A stretch of 64,000 nt of DNA from positions 51,829-115,828 of the forward strand of contig ADNK01003130.1 of the NCBI GenBank assembly GCA_000320545.1, read 5' to 3'. Numbering within the stretch: the stretch's first letter is position 1; each line of letters opens with the position of its first letter. The notes under the pieces were generated by a model. That model saw nothing but the letters and a program-made list of their open reading frames with translations. It did not search any database and was not told the origin of the DNA. The position numbers and the translations under genes are program-made. The DNA comes from Bigelowiella natans CCMP2755. Its lineage: Eukaryota; Cercozoa; Chlorarachniophyceae. This document shows, piece after piece, positions 37,301 to 49,308 of this stretch.

Positions 37301-40300
37301 ACTGCCCAAACCGTGGGTGCTGAATACTGTGCGCTTGTCTATCTCTCTGATGCCTATGGGAACCGTCTGCAAAGCGCTGTCTCGGAGGTGGTAACGATAG
37401 GCAATCTCTCCAACCCAAGCTCACGCAGTTGCTCGTACACGAAAGTGGACGGAAGTGGCAGCTTCAATGTCGGGATGGGAACGCATCTTAGCAATGGGGT
37501 CTACGACGTGAGGTACTCAGGCACGCAAATTGGGACGTACAGCGTCGTCGCGTCCATCGGGAGAGAGCCCGTTGGAGTCAGCGTGGCGCAGTCGTGTAAA
37601 GATGCGACTTTTGTGCCGTGGTACGTGTACAAATTTTTCCCCTCCGTCGAGATGCCCAACTATATCACAACGAAGCCCAGCACTCTCAACTTAATTGCCC
37701 AAGACCTGTACGGAAACAACGTCACCTCAGGAAGCTTTTCTTTCTCAATGACCCTGAATCTCTACAGCTACGCTGATGCGAGCACGGCCAACGATGGCCT
37801 GGAGTACGTGATATCGGTCGCGACATCGACGCTGGTGAATGGAATGCACCAGCTGAGCTTCTCCCTGGAATGGCCTGGGGTCTACCGAAGCTCGATCAGC
37901 CTTAATCCAGATTCACGATACGCGGACCTGGCGCGCTTCACCACCAACTTCACCCAGACTCCGAACCCCTCGGGCGTCCAAAGCGGGCTGGGGTACGTCA
38001 CCAACTTGACAGCGACTTCCATCAACTGTGCGGTCTCGACGAACGGCGTGTCCAACTACCGATGCGGAGACGACGAATTCACCGATGCCTGTGTTGCCAG
38101 CTATTCGAGCTGCAGTGGGGTTACGGTGTGCTCGGGGAGCACCCCGATTTACTGCCCTGGCTCCTCGAGCTGCGTGGCGTCCATCAGCCAGTGTGCATGC
38201 ATCAACACCACGCTGACGCGCTGCAAGAGCGGTGCCTGCGTGATCGACGCGAGCACATGCATGGAAAATGGAATTGCTTGCGACGATTCCGGTCTATTCA
38301 ACTGTGCGGCCGGGGCCGCGACAGGGTATCCCCAGTGTGTGCAGAGCTCCTCCGACTGCCCGTCTCCTACCGTGTGCCCCCCTGGGCTTCTAATCTGTGA
38401 CGATGGCGTCTCGTGCGCTGCCAACACGTCTGCCTGCCCGGCCTCCTCGTCGATGGGAAGCGGCTGCCCGGCTGGCCAGTTCGCCTGCTATGACGGAAGG
38501 TGCGTGCAGAGCGCATTTGACTGCCCATCGAAGAAGACGTGCCCCACCGCTGGCAACGTGGTGTGCAGCGACGGCAGCTGCCAGGCAGACGTCTCCAGTT
38601 GTCCGAGTCAGTATATGTGCTACGACGGCCAGTTCCGGTGCCACGACGGCTCGTGCGTCGAGAATGTGGATAACTGCCCTTCATCGGTAACGTGCAGCCA
38701 AGGCTACGTTCTCTGCGAGAACAACATGTGTGCGAAGACGAAGGATCAGTGCAAAGCGGCCAATTCCTGCCCTCTGACCAAGGTCCGTTGTAAGGACGGG
38801 AGCTGCGTTGAGGCAGCCATTCAGTGCCCAACATCAACCACCTGCCCTGCATCTCTCCCAGTACTCCGTGATGATGGAACGTGTAACGCTGCCCACAGCT
38901 CCTTCGATAAGGACGATGCCATGATGAGTCTGAGAGACTGCAATGCCGTGTACGGGCTATCGTCTCTCGTAACGTGCCCGTTCGGATACTGTGCCAACAG
39001 CTTTGCTGAATGCCCAACGCACACCACCTGTCCCGAGTCATACCCAGTGAAGTGCCCGGATGGCTCTTGCCAGAAGAATTCCACAGTGTGCGAAGGGTTG
39101 AAGAGGGACGAGTGCCCGTCTCACTTCCCGATGTCATGCCCCGACGGCTCTTGCAAGTCTGATATCAGCCAATGTCCTTCATGGTCAAGATGCCCAGCTG
39201 GCCGGCCTGTCCGCTGCGAGGACGGCTCTTGCGTTTCGTCTGCATTCCAGTGCAAGGACATCCCCAGCATGATAAGTTGCCCACCAATGTGGAAACGATG
39301 CCCTCTGGTGGGATGCGCGCCGACCTTCGAGTCTTGTCCAACGGAAATATCTTGCCCCCTTTCTTCCGACGGTACAACGCTTCTCCAGCGGTGCGTCGAT
39401 GGCACCTGCAGGTCATCGTGCAGCAGCGTCGCGTACGTTGGGTGTGAGACGTCTCAGGTTACGTGCCCCGCCGGAGGCACGGGGATCCCCACGTGTGCGT
39501 CCAGCCTCTTCAACTGCCCGAGCTACTACAAATGCCCAGAGAACATGCCCGTCTTGTGCAACGACAACACCTGCGCCTTTGATAGCAAGGATTGCCCCAG
39601 CTGGCCGAGCACCTTCGATGGAAGGGTACCTTGTGCTGATGGAGGGTGGGCGCTGCAGGCATCCTCCTGCGGAACCCCAGTCTCATGCCCCTCGAATGCC
39701 CCATACAAATGCCCCGATGAGACCTGCAGGTCTGCTCCAGGCGACTGCGTGGACGTTACCACTTCATGCCCTGAGGCCAAGCCGTATCGGTGTAACGGGG
39801 GAGAGTGCTTCGCGTCTCTGACGGAGTGCCAATCGACTGCGCGATGCACGAGGCCGGCCCAGTACCCAGTCAAGTGTGCGGCCGTAAACAGCACGGTTGT
39901 GGATAACGACCGAACCACTATCAGGTGCGTCGCCTCTGTGGAATTCTGCGACGATGCTGTGCAGAGCAACCAGAACGATGTGGCGTTCTTGCAAACCTGC
40001 CCGAATCGTTGGTCTTCTTGCCGCGATGGGACCTGCGTCGAAGACACCTCCACTCTATGCGAGTCCATCCAGTGCCCTCGCTTCCAGCCCTTCCTCTGCA
40101 AAACCGGGAAATGCGTGTCATCGGTCGATGAGTGCCCCGAAGTGAATGGCTGCCCCCACGACAGGCCGTATAAATGCACGGGGGGGTCCTGCGTGTCTAG
40201 AGGAAGCCAGTGCCCAACGACGGGAACCTGTGCATCAAACCAAATCAGGTGCTCAGATGGCTCTTGCATCGCCAGCACCGGAGACTGTGCGTTGTCAGAT

Positions 40301-43300
40301 GGTTGTCTGACGAATCAACTGAGGTGCATGGATGGGTCCTGCATTAGTTTTGACGACCTCCAGTTTGATAACACCAACCAGATCAACTACTGTACCTTCG
40401 GTCAAGTTACCGAGGCATCTAACAATGCTTGCCCAGCGTTCCAGCCTGTCCGCTGCCCAGGAGGCCAATGCGTCGCCTCAGAGAATCTGTGCCCGAAGAC
40501 GACATACGGCCTGCAAGCGGACACCTGCGCGCCCACGGAAGTGATGAACGCCGATGGCAGCTTCTCAACCAAGAACTTCCCGGTCATGTGCACGGATGGA
40601 AGCTGCGTCGAATCGGAGATTCACTGCCCGACCCTGCACGCTTGCACGGACGGGTTCTCCAGGTGTGGGGATGGCTCTTGCCGTTTGGCCGCTCTGTGCC
40701 CGACTGACAACACCTGTCCCACGTCAAAGCCGTACCGCTGCTCCAATGGCGCCTGCGCCTCGAGCTTAGACTATTGCGTATCACCGACAAGTCAGACCGG
40801 GTGCCCGTGTCGCTCGGGCCAATGGGACACCGAGAATGTCTACTGCGTCAATGAGCAGGTCAAGTGCCAGAGCAGCGTGCTGGGAGGCCTTTGTGGCGAT
40901 CTGACTACCACCTGCCAAGCGGATGAGAGCAACTACCCGAGAGCAAACGGCTGCAACTCGACTTCCCCCATCAAGTGCTGGAATGGCCAATGCGTCGTCT
41001 CCAGTGACAAGTGCCTGATGGAGAACGGGTGCCCCAGCTCAGCGCCCCTTCGCTGCGCTGATGGGACATGCGGGATGAACGCAACTTCATGTTCCGGTAG
41101 TGCGAACACTGCCGCGAAGAGGTGTGGTGATGGCGCAGAGTACCTTCAGACGACCGCTGGTGCTGCAGCAGCCTGCACTACTTATGCTAACTGTCCGGTC
41201 TCAATTCCATATCGGTGCGGGGATGGAAGCTGCAAGAAGTACCGATCCTTCAAGATGCCTAACACAATTCCAAACGGGGTCGCGGCGTCCATTGCTTCCA
41301 ATGTCCTCTCGCAAGCTTGCATGGGAACCCTCGTGTGTCCTGATCATGAACCTTACAGGTGCGCTGATTACAGCTGTGCAACTTCAGCCGACACGTGCCC
41401 GCCTACCTTCAGGTGCAATATCAGCAGCTCCTACATCTGCCCGGACCTCTCGTGCGTGATGAGTGCGGACAACTGTACCGTCGATGTGAAAAACCCTTGC
41501 CCAGCAAGCTCTCCGATCCTATGCCCAGACGGTGCGTGCAGGGACAAGCTTGCCTCGTGTAAGTCAGAGGTCGTTGCCCCAACCTGCAGCGCAGGCAAAA
41601 CCCTCTGCTTTGATGGCTCGTGCCGTGATTCCCCTCTGGATTGCATTGAGTACGCCTACTTGGTGAACAACCAGGCGCAGACTTCATACCCGGCCACCAC
41701 GTTAAATGCAGATAACGATGTGTGCCCAGCGGAGGGATCGACCAAGATGAGCGTGTGCCCTGATGGCTCTTGCGTGCCTCTGGCTTTGCGAGACTTCCTC
41801 TGCGAGCCGACTCCGGCTTGCCCCTCATCCCTGCCCCACAGGTGCCCGGATAGTACGTGCGTCGCCAACGGCGCCCAGTGCTCCGGTGGTGCTAGCACGC
41901 GTGTTTGCAGCAGTGGTGGCAGCATTCCTTGCTCCGATGGCACGTGCAGGACGACATGCGTCCCAACAAACGGCTGTCACGGAGATCTGCCGTACTACTG
42001 CCCAACTTCCACGAATCTTTGTGTTGCTGGATCAGCTCAGTGCACCTCGGCGCGACCCCTCTCCCTCCTTTCCTCCTCCTCCTCCTCCTCCTCCTCGTTG
42101 TCGTCTGTTCTAGGCCAGATCTCCTTCAACGCTGCGACCGCGAGAATAGCACCGACGTGCACCTCAACGGACTGTAACCGCGAGGCTCCGGTCACTTCCC
42201 AGACGTTCCAGCTCACCAACTATGACCTAGATTTCGATATCGCCATTAGCGCTCGGGATCTATCAGCGAGGGCCTCGATTTACATCCCCTCGGGGTCCAT
42301 CTTGGTGAGCGACGCCCCTGGAAACGAGAATGCGACTTTTACGGTGGAGCGCGTTTCGGATGAGGTTCTTCGCTCGGCGGTCACTTACATCCACCGTTCC
42401 CGGAAAGGCGATTTCGACAGCGCTACCTTCACAGCTGCGCAAACGGTGCTCTCCCCCGCGTTCAAGTGCTCCGCCTCGCAGGACCCCTTTAACTTCGAAA
42501 TCAGTTTCAGGTCCCTGATCGATAACTACGAGCTGATCAACCCAGGGAACCCCAACAAAACCGACATCTGCCTGGCGACACTGACCCCATCCTCGCAATC
42601 GTGGGTATGCATCAGCGAGCTGGTGGCGGAGAGGGACCTCAATCCCATCACCAACACCACGGAGACGCGGTCTAAGGGAAGGGGCACTGGCTGGTTCAAA
42701 TCGTGCAAGGACGTCAATGGAGAGCAGCTCGTATTCGCGTTTGCTCATATACCAAAGCAGGCCTCGGTTAGCAACGGCTCTCAGAATCTGTGGTACTTGT
42801 ATCAAATCATCATCGTTCTTTGCATTGTCGGAGGACTGGTGATCATTCTCACCATCTGCTGGTGCACAGCGGTAAGTAGTTTGCATACTTCTTGCAACGC
42901 AATGCAGAGAAGTCTCATTTTTTGCTTTCTTCTCTTTCCTCCTCTTTCCGATAGTCATTGGTTGTTATTTTTTTCCAATTCGGTGTTGTGACATGCAAGC
43001 TTGCGGCAGCATTCTGATCGGTCATTGATTGTGTGTTTTCTCGCGTTTGTATTATCGTATTATTATTGTATAGCGCGCCGGCCGATACCGACAAAAGATG
43101 AAGGAAGTCCAAGCGCAAAACGAGAAAGTAGACGACCAAATTGCTGACATGAAAATGTACGGGGGAGGGCTAGGTAACGCCGGCAAGAACGAAGAAATCA
43201 ATATGATTGCCAACCCCATGGTCGTCAAGTTTAAGGGTCTGCAGGATCAGCTTCAGGAGTACAAGGAGAAGACTGGCTACTATCAAAACGAGGCTAAGGT

Positions 43301-43462
43301 AATAATTGAATTGCTTGCTTGAGTTACGTAAGTTTGTGGAAAGATCCGATGATCGACTTCCAAGTGAATGTGGTATCTTCTTCTTACCGATGATATCTAG
43401 AATCTAAGATAGCAGCATCTGATAAGACACCTCCTTTCTGTTTTTTATTGGAACTTACTACC

Positions 43463-43506
<44 letters not shown>

Positions 43507-43975
43507 TTAGCGACAAAATACAGTGATCTCCCGCCTCGAAGATCAACGCGGAGCTCTCAATACGGCTATCAAGCAGCTCAAGACCCAACTTGAGGAGCAA
43601 AGACATCGTGTGACCGAACAGAAAAAACTGAGAGAGCAACAGGCTGCCGCAGCGCAAATGATCAATGACCAAGTTATCTCAGCAGAGAGGGTAACTTCTA
43701 ATCGCCTTAACGATAGTGAATCATTAGATTAAAAGGCTTCTCAATCTTAGCAATTGATGTAGTAGTAGTAGTAGTAGTGGTAGTAGTAGTGGTGGTTGGT
43801 TGTAGTAGTAGTAACAATTATAAGTGGTATACAAACTGAGACTTGCGCTGCAAATATATGTAAACAGTCGCCACATTCGGGAGATCGAGTGTCGGTCGTT
43901 TCCGGTGTGGACCCCATCGATGATCCGGATGATGAAGACGAAGATGATGACGACTTGGGTCGAGAAGCAATCTAG
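31381..43975 (+). CDS. Giant modular type I membrane protein (~3,896 aa)
   Basis: Eight exons join in phase: 31381-31674, 31760-31873, 31935-32031, 32091-35009, 35118-42871, 43074-43298, 43511-43690 and 43868-43975. A signal peptide (CIAILLHTLVVGVSG) is followed by a fibro-slime-type domain (GTVRDF, FYPIDGRLYGNENQPHNRYF). A Cys-rich region ending VFSVAYECY recalls galactose-binding lectin domains, tentatively. About ten filamin/ABP280-type Ig repeats follow (33.8-38.0 kb; DAFQNNQES, DQFGNQRTS, DAWGNTD). Then come about 38 tandem Cys repeats of the form C-x-DGSC-V-x(5,6)-C (38.0-42.1 kb), a Ser run, a juxtamembrane domain, one helix (IIIVLCIVGGLVIILTICW) and a coiled-coil tail (QLKTQLEEQRHRV) with a DDEDEDDDD end. 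Adhesion, scale or cell-surface function is inferred. Confidence 0.9.
37990..42060 (+). repeat. About 38 tandem Cys-rich peptide repeats
   Basis: Within the giant membrane protein. Units of roughly 20-45 residues follow the pattern CP-x(5,9)-CxDGSCV-x(5,6)-C; examples are RCKDGSCVEAAIQC, KCPDGSCQKNSTVC and MCTDGSCVESEIHC. The DNA copies have diverged, so the array is old and held by selection on the Cys and DGSC positions. It resembles half of an LDL-receptor class A module but lacks the acidic SDE calcium cage. Confidence 0.85.
43467..43502. repeat. (CT)n microsatellite
   Basis: Serves as, or abuts, the pyrimidine tract of the acceptor at 43510 in the giant-protein gene. Confidence 0.9.
43758..43812. 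repeat. (GTA)n imperfect trinucleotide repeat
   Basis: In the last intron of the giant-protein gene. Confidence 0.8.
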
Positions 43976-44795
43976 GCAATTATGATCAACTCCATTTCAT
44001 CTCTTGAGAAATCTATGAGTAAATTCGTGACTAAGAGAGGCAGACGTCGATGATATGGGCGAGCGATGGTGGTTTTTTTCTTGCAGATTTAATTTTTTAA
44101 TCTGCAACGTCCGTGCCGCCTCTATGTATAATGTCCTCATCACGCGTATTCGTCATCTTACCTCGCATTTTGATTTGCTGCTATCGTCAATGCTGTATGC
44201 AGCCGATTGATCTGATATTGCTGGTCGCGCAACATTCTGCACAGATGCATGCATACGTGATGAGGTAGCGCGTCAGCTGCGGTCGTATATGTAGCTTCGT
44301 TCGTACACATAGCGTTACGTTGGCGCACCGGTCGTTATCTTGATATATTGAATGTTGCTCCTATATGGCTAGTAGATAATGCTAGCGCCTGTGCAACGTA
44401 TACGTCGTGCACATGACCATGCCAAGTTATAAAGCTGCCAATTTACTACATGGTAAATGATGCGATGTTGACAAGTTTGCTAGATCACGATCTTCATATC
44501 GCGCTTGCGATCAGAAGAAGGCTAGAAGGTGCCTAGAGGGGGAGGCCCCATGCATGCATGCACAGCTGATGACTACACCATGCCAGTTGTGTTCATTTCC
44601 ATCAATCGAGGAAGCTTCAATGAAGTAAAGATTTATCATCTTGTTAAGTGAGTGCACCATCGTCAAGTCGGCGCAGTTGGCTATACTTTTAATATCAAGC
44701 TCCCGTTATGTTCCCACTTGCGTCCCACTCCGCCCTCCCTGCCCCCCGCATTTCCGACGTTATTACCATCGATCATCATCATCGGACTGTATGGT
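43976..44795. other. Convergent intergenic spacer
   Basis: Between the giant-protein (+) and fibrillin (-) genes. No supported gene; a block at 44180-44600 is rich in ATGCAT, GCATGC, TATACG and GCTAGC words. Confidence 0.4.
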
Positions 44796-46147
44796 CTAGT
44801 ATAAAACCCGTTGGAATACAAACGCAGAACCAGCTTCATTACGAACAATCCGGAGTTCATCACTGAGGTAAGTGGTTCCTGATCACGTACCATTATTGCA
44901 CACATTACAGCATTGTCGTCACAATGCATCTCACGCGCATGAAGAAATATAAATTCCAATGAGTGCGAAATATTCGCTTACGCATCTCGACTTCAGACGA
45001 GCCTTGAGCAACCCTTTCAAACGCCTAAAATTGGTGACGACGTGTTATTTGTAGAACCTTTCCTTTGCATGAATTTTAGGATAGAACCCCGACCGATAAT
45101 CGACCGATCGACCGACCTCATTGGATGGAAAGACGCTATTTTTTACTGAGGTAGCCAGAATAGGTATCTTCTCCCAGGAAGAATCTTTGATCTGCAACCA
45201 AAACAAAACTTTATTCTTTCTCTCGCCGACATATCAGCCCGGTCATGCATGAGCGCAAGCTGCTCGTCTTCAGGTGAAGTTCCGGTGTAGGTCACCTGTG
45301 TAGTCTGGACGGTCAGAAGCGAGGATCCTAGTGCCGTTCCAGCCTCAATTTTCGATGTTGTAGTGATGAACCCTGGAGCATCGTTGTGTTAGTAAGTTGA
45401 AGACTAATGAGTACAAGTGAGAATTATCATGCTAACGTTTCCTTATTTCGCATCATAATACTACTGCTACTAAACTGCCACTGCTACAACTGCTATTGCT
45501 ACTATTCTTACCTGTTTGAGGAGGTAGCAGTACGTCAAAGACGCTCAGCTCGACTTCCACCTTTCGATCGGCACACGCCGCAGGTGACATGTAAGATGCA
45601 CGGGGAGGCAGGGGTCCAAAGGATTTGTGTACAGCATTTAGTGAAGATAAGCAGAAGCACGCACCATTGATATCAAAAATCCATCTCCAGAACTGTCCAA
45701 TTCTATTCTCTGGGTGGCCTGAAAATGGAACGAGCATGCAGGATACATACATATGCACATTATTATTCTTATATACAGTCACACAAAACTATTTAATAAC
45801 GACACCTGTCCTTTTTTGGCAAACGGAATACCGTCGGTGATAGCAAATACCGCCTCGGCCAACTATGTGCGTATGTATGTGCGTGGGTGCGCGAACGAGT
45901 ACGGCATTGAGTGTGTGCGCGATGTTGAGTATTGTTTGTTAGATGCAGCATGCGAGTCGAAGGTGCTGCTGAGTCCTCCCCCACCCCCCTCAACCACCAC
46001 CGATGGTCGTACTTGTGAGGGTAGAATTGGAAGAGGCTGGAAAATGCCCTTCGTTGCTTTTCGAAAGGCCCTGTTTCCAATATCTTATGTGATCCAAGCA
46101 ATGTATGTTTCTCAAGTCTCTTAACCGTACAAGCACGATCGCGCGCG

Positions 46148-46194
<47 letters not shown>

Positions 46195-46959
46195 CAGAAG
46201 AAAGGACTCGATCTTGTCACATCTTCGCTTGCGTACACGAGCTTCCAATTTCCGTTCATCATCAAACTGATCATAACCCAAATTGATTGATATGAGATGA
46301 CCGCATCAAAGCTAAGGATGGATAGATAACCTACTTTTTCTCGTTGGCACCGTTCCTTTCATCAATGCTTTCCAAAGCTTCCACAACGCCATCTACTTTC
46401 GCTTTCTAATATCAATAGTTAAGGACTACGCAATGGTTTATTTACAATTGAATCACGGGCACCTCGTCTGCAGCTGCAGCTGTTCCTCTTCCAGTGTAGG
46501 CGCATAACTTTAGCAGTTCAGCTTCCTTTTCGCTGGCAGCCATGTAGTTGGCGGTGCTTTCCTCCACATCTGTAGAGTGGTATCAGCAACAGAACAATTA
46601 ATTGAAGCATGATTAAAAGAATCGTGCTCTTATTTTCTTCATTGATGTTGGAATGTAGACACAGATCAAACGAATATCAGCAGGATTTAAAATTTTTACA
46701 CCAATGCTAGTTTCATATCGCTACCAGAATGAGCACGCAACTGCCTTGCTTTACGTGGAGACACCGTCATCATCTTTCGAAGGATCTTTGGACTTGTATT
46801 AAGACTTTCAACAGTGGAAAAGTGTAACACTGGCAAAACCCTTTTGGAAGCAAAAGCACTTGAAACTTTCGCTGGTACTTGCAATGCAGAAAGAGAGCAG
46901 CCAACAGCGTGGTTCCCGACGAAGCCGACCATCAAGAAGAACAATGTGTCCGATTTCAT
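44796..46959 (-). CDS. Plastid-lipid-associated protein (PAP/fibrillin) with signal peptide
   Basis: Twelve minus-strand exons: 46959-46725, 46569-46463, 46405-46335, 46266-46195, 46070-46013, 45853-45806, 45718-45665, 45560-45512, 45372-45296, 45191-45147, 45024-44982 and 44862-44796. All join in phase except the last junction. PAP/fibrillins sit on plastoglobules and thylakoids and affect lipid and pigment storage. The family core is clear: LMMNGNWKLVYASE, RSSPFFWAFRKA, AITDGIPFAKKGQ, the FITTTSKIEAGTALG and TVQTTQ strands, and a C-terminal DELRIVRNEAGSAFVFQR. The start is a signal peptide (MKSDTLFFLMVGFVGNHAVG), then a Ser/Lys/Arg-rich stretch, as in bipartite presequences of complex plastids. 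The one phase mismatch (44982/44862) may mean an unseen exon or an unusual donor. Confidence 0.85.
46138..46190. repeat. (GC)n(CA)n microsatellite
   Basis: In the fibrillin intron after the exon that encodes the SPFFW segment, immediately beyond the splice donor. Confidence 0.9.
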
Positions 46960-47663
46960 GGCGTCAAAGAAATTTCTTCTAAGTTAGAAAGCACAAAAGT
47001 ATGAAGCTTGCTGCAGATGCTTCATCGTCGTTGGCTGCTTTATCATCATCATCATCATCGTCGCTGTCCTCGTCGTTGTTATAGTAGTCCCACAATATTT
47101 TGCTCTCGGTTAAATTTTACAAGAATTTACCCACAGAAACTAGTTTATCTGGATACGATTTGCGTGGGCCACTTTGCGTGCTACCGGGCGAGGTTCCAGG
47201 AAAACGGAGGAGGGGGAGGAGGGGAAGTTGAGAGTGTTACGGAGAGCTCCTAGAATAATGTGGAATATCAGTACTACGTCGTGTCGACTTTTGACTACAA
47301 ACGCATGCCGTTTGCATCTTACGTCTTACTTATGCTTCGTGTGACAGGCCTTTTTTCCCCGTGCGTCTTGGGAATGTGTGTACGGTAATAAGTAAGTTCC
47401 AAGCCAAACCTCAACTCCCCCCTCCAACCTGGTAGAGTACCTCGAGAAGACCCAAAAGACGCACATTCGCAACAACATGGCGCGGAGCGCGCAAACGAGA
47501 GCGTGAATAATGATGATGATGATAATGATGATGATAATGATGATTATGACAATGGAGAAAGAGGGAAGGGTGGATGAGAATGAGAAAAGGGTATGGCGGA
47601 GGGAGAGGAAGAAAGGAAGGAAGAGGATGGGTGAGCATATGCGAACGCTCTAAAACTCAAGGT
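46960..47663. promoter_or_regulatory. Divergent intergenic region between fibrillin (-) and riboflavin kinase (+)
   Basis: About 700 bp that must hold both promoters. It contains two ATC/GAT trinucleotide runs (about 47045 and 47510-47545) and purine-rich stretches. No motif I can name. Confidence 0.4.
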
Positions 47664-48585
47664 ATGGAAAAAACGGACAAGAAAACTGAAGAAAAGGACA
47701 GCAACAGTGAGATGGCTGTAACAAGAGTCATGAAAGCGTTGTCTAGTAACATACTCCTCACAGGTAAATTGAGGTGTGCCGTTGAGTGTTTTCGCTCTTT
47801 CGTTTCGGTGTATCTATTTCGACGACATTATTTACGACGCAGGTAAAGTTGTAAAAGGGTTCCAGAGAGGTTCGAAGCTCTTGGGATGGCCAACAGGTTG
47901 TTCGAAGCGATATCAAGTGAATCAACCATATGAAACTGTTCTCTCCTTTGGTAAAATTCACAGCCAATCTAGATCCAAAAGCATTCCATGGAAAAGTGGA
48001 TCATCTTGAAGAGGGGGTTTACTTTGGCTACGCTAAAATTGAGTCTGATGAGAAGGTGTAAAGGGTGCTGATGCAGAGAAGTGAAAGGGTTGTGAAGTAT
48101 TATTCCAAAAACCAGGTCTACAAGACAGCACTAAGCATTGGATGGAATCCTCAATTCAAAAACAAAGAGAAAACTGTGGAGGTAGTATATAAAAACAGTA
48201 ATCGTCATACTTTAGAAATCAAGATAAAAAGTCTGAATAACTTCACATCTCAGGCTTACCTTGTAAACGAGTTTCCAGAAGACTTCTATGGTACAACTCA
48301 AGCATTCACAAAAGCATTCTAAAATGTTTCGTTGATGTATGCTCAGACGAAGAAATGAAGTTGATGATCTGTGGTCACGTGCGAGCACAAGCAAAATTTA
48401 ATTCTTTAGGTTGGTATTAACAGAAAAAAATAAACACTTTCTTTGAATCTCATTAAACTTTAACATTATTATTCTTTAAAGACTCTCTTAAGGACGCTAT
48501 AAGAGCTGATGTCGACGCTACGGTGAAGATATTAGACACAAAGCCATACTTCGATTTACGTGAAGCAGATTTTTTTAAGAAGTAA
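47664..48585 (+). CDS. Riboflavin kinase
   Basis: Seven exons join in phase to 182 residues: 47664-47763, 47843-47896, 47964-48055, 48077-48181, 48254-48290, 48353-48409 and 48482-48585. Riboflavin kinase makes FMN from riboflavin and ATP. The order of motifs matches the family: GKVVKGFQRGSKLLGWPTAN (the ATP/Mg site with PTAN), GVYFGYAKI, TALSIGWNPQFKNKEKTVE, NEFPEDFYG and HVRAQAKFNSL. It is the monofunctional eukaryotic type with no FAD synthetase domain, and the length fits a single-domain kinase. No targeting signal is evident. FMN is the cofactor of the Dus1 enzyme encoded at 19-23 kb, but nothing suggests coregulation. Confidence 0.92.
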
Positions 48586-49308
48586 ACAAAAGCAGCCATC
48601 AATAATAGATGTTAGCATTAATTATTTAGTTGAATTGCACTAAAGCGGACGCAATGAAGCCATTATGCGCCTATGTACATTTTCACGTGATTTATCGCAG
48701 GCTTGCCACTCATTGGTTGGTATTGCATTCGAGAGCTCAACCAGTAGTTGCAATGCAACTATCCATAGTTGCATCGCCAGGCTTAATTGAATCGGCTTGC
48801 TGCGCAAGCGTGAGTCGCGCGCAGGCTCGGCGCGAATAATTATTATGGCAATTAGTAATGCATGGCAGTATGAGATAATGGACACAGGCCATGGCACAGC
48901 AATGCGAATAAACAACCTACTGATAATCAGATCCGTGCATAGCTAAGATAGCATGACAATGTGAGCAACTAGACACCAGCAGCACAAAGTAGTCGAGTTC
49001 TAATGTTGCGGTGCGTTTTTGGAAACACAGCTTGCAACATGCAGCCTTAATGCATAAACTACATATGTCATTTTGCAACTAATATTACACGGTATTGTTG
49101 TGAAAATACATAAATGGGCGTTCAAATGACTATGGCACATGAATATATGTACTAAGTTGTGTGACAAGCTGCATGTACCATGGCCCTGTGATCTGTTTTC
49201 TTGACTACTCATTTTGAGATAGTAGCTCTGTTGCTAAACCAAACAAAAACTAAATGTATTATACGTACAACGGCGCACATAAATACTGTGGAGCTCCTCG
49301 ACATTTTC
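48586..49308. other. Convergent intergenic spacer
   Basis: Between riboflavin kinase (+) and the EF-hand/WW gene (-). No supported gene; rich in TTGCAA, TGCGCA, GCGCGC and CATGG words. Confidence 0.4.

Noticed and set aside
35434-40278. Several minus-strand ORFs of 90-256 residues
   Set aside because: They are shadows of the single long plus-strand frame of the giant protein.
37990-42060. LDL-receptor class A repeats
   Set aside because: The DGSC units lack the third disulfide and the acidic SDE motif, so they are described as a separate Cys repeat.
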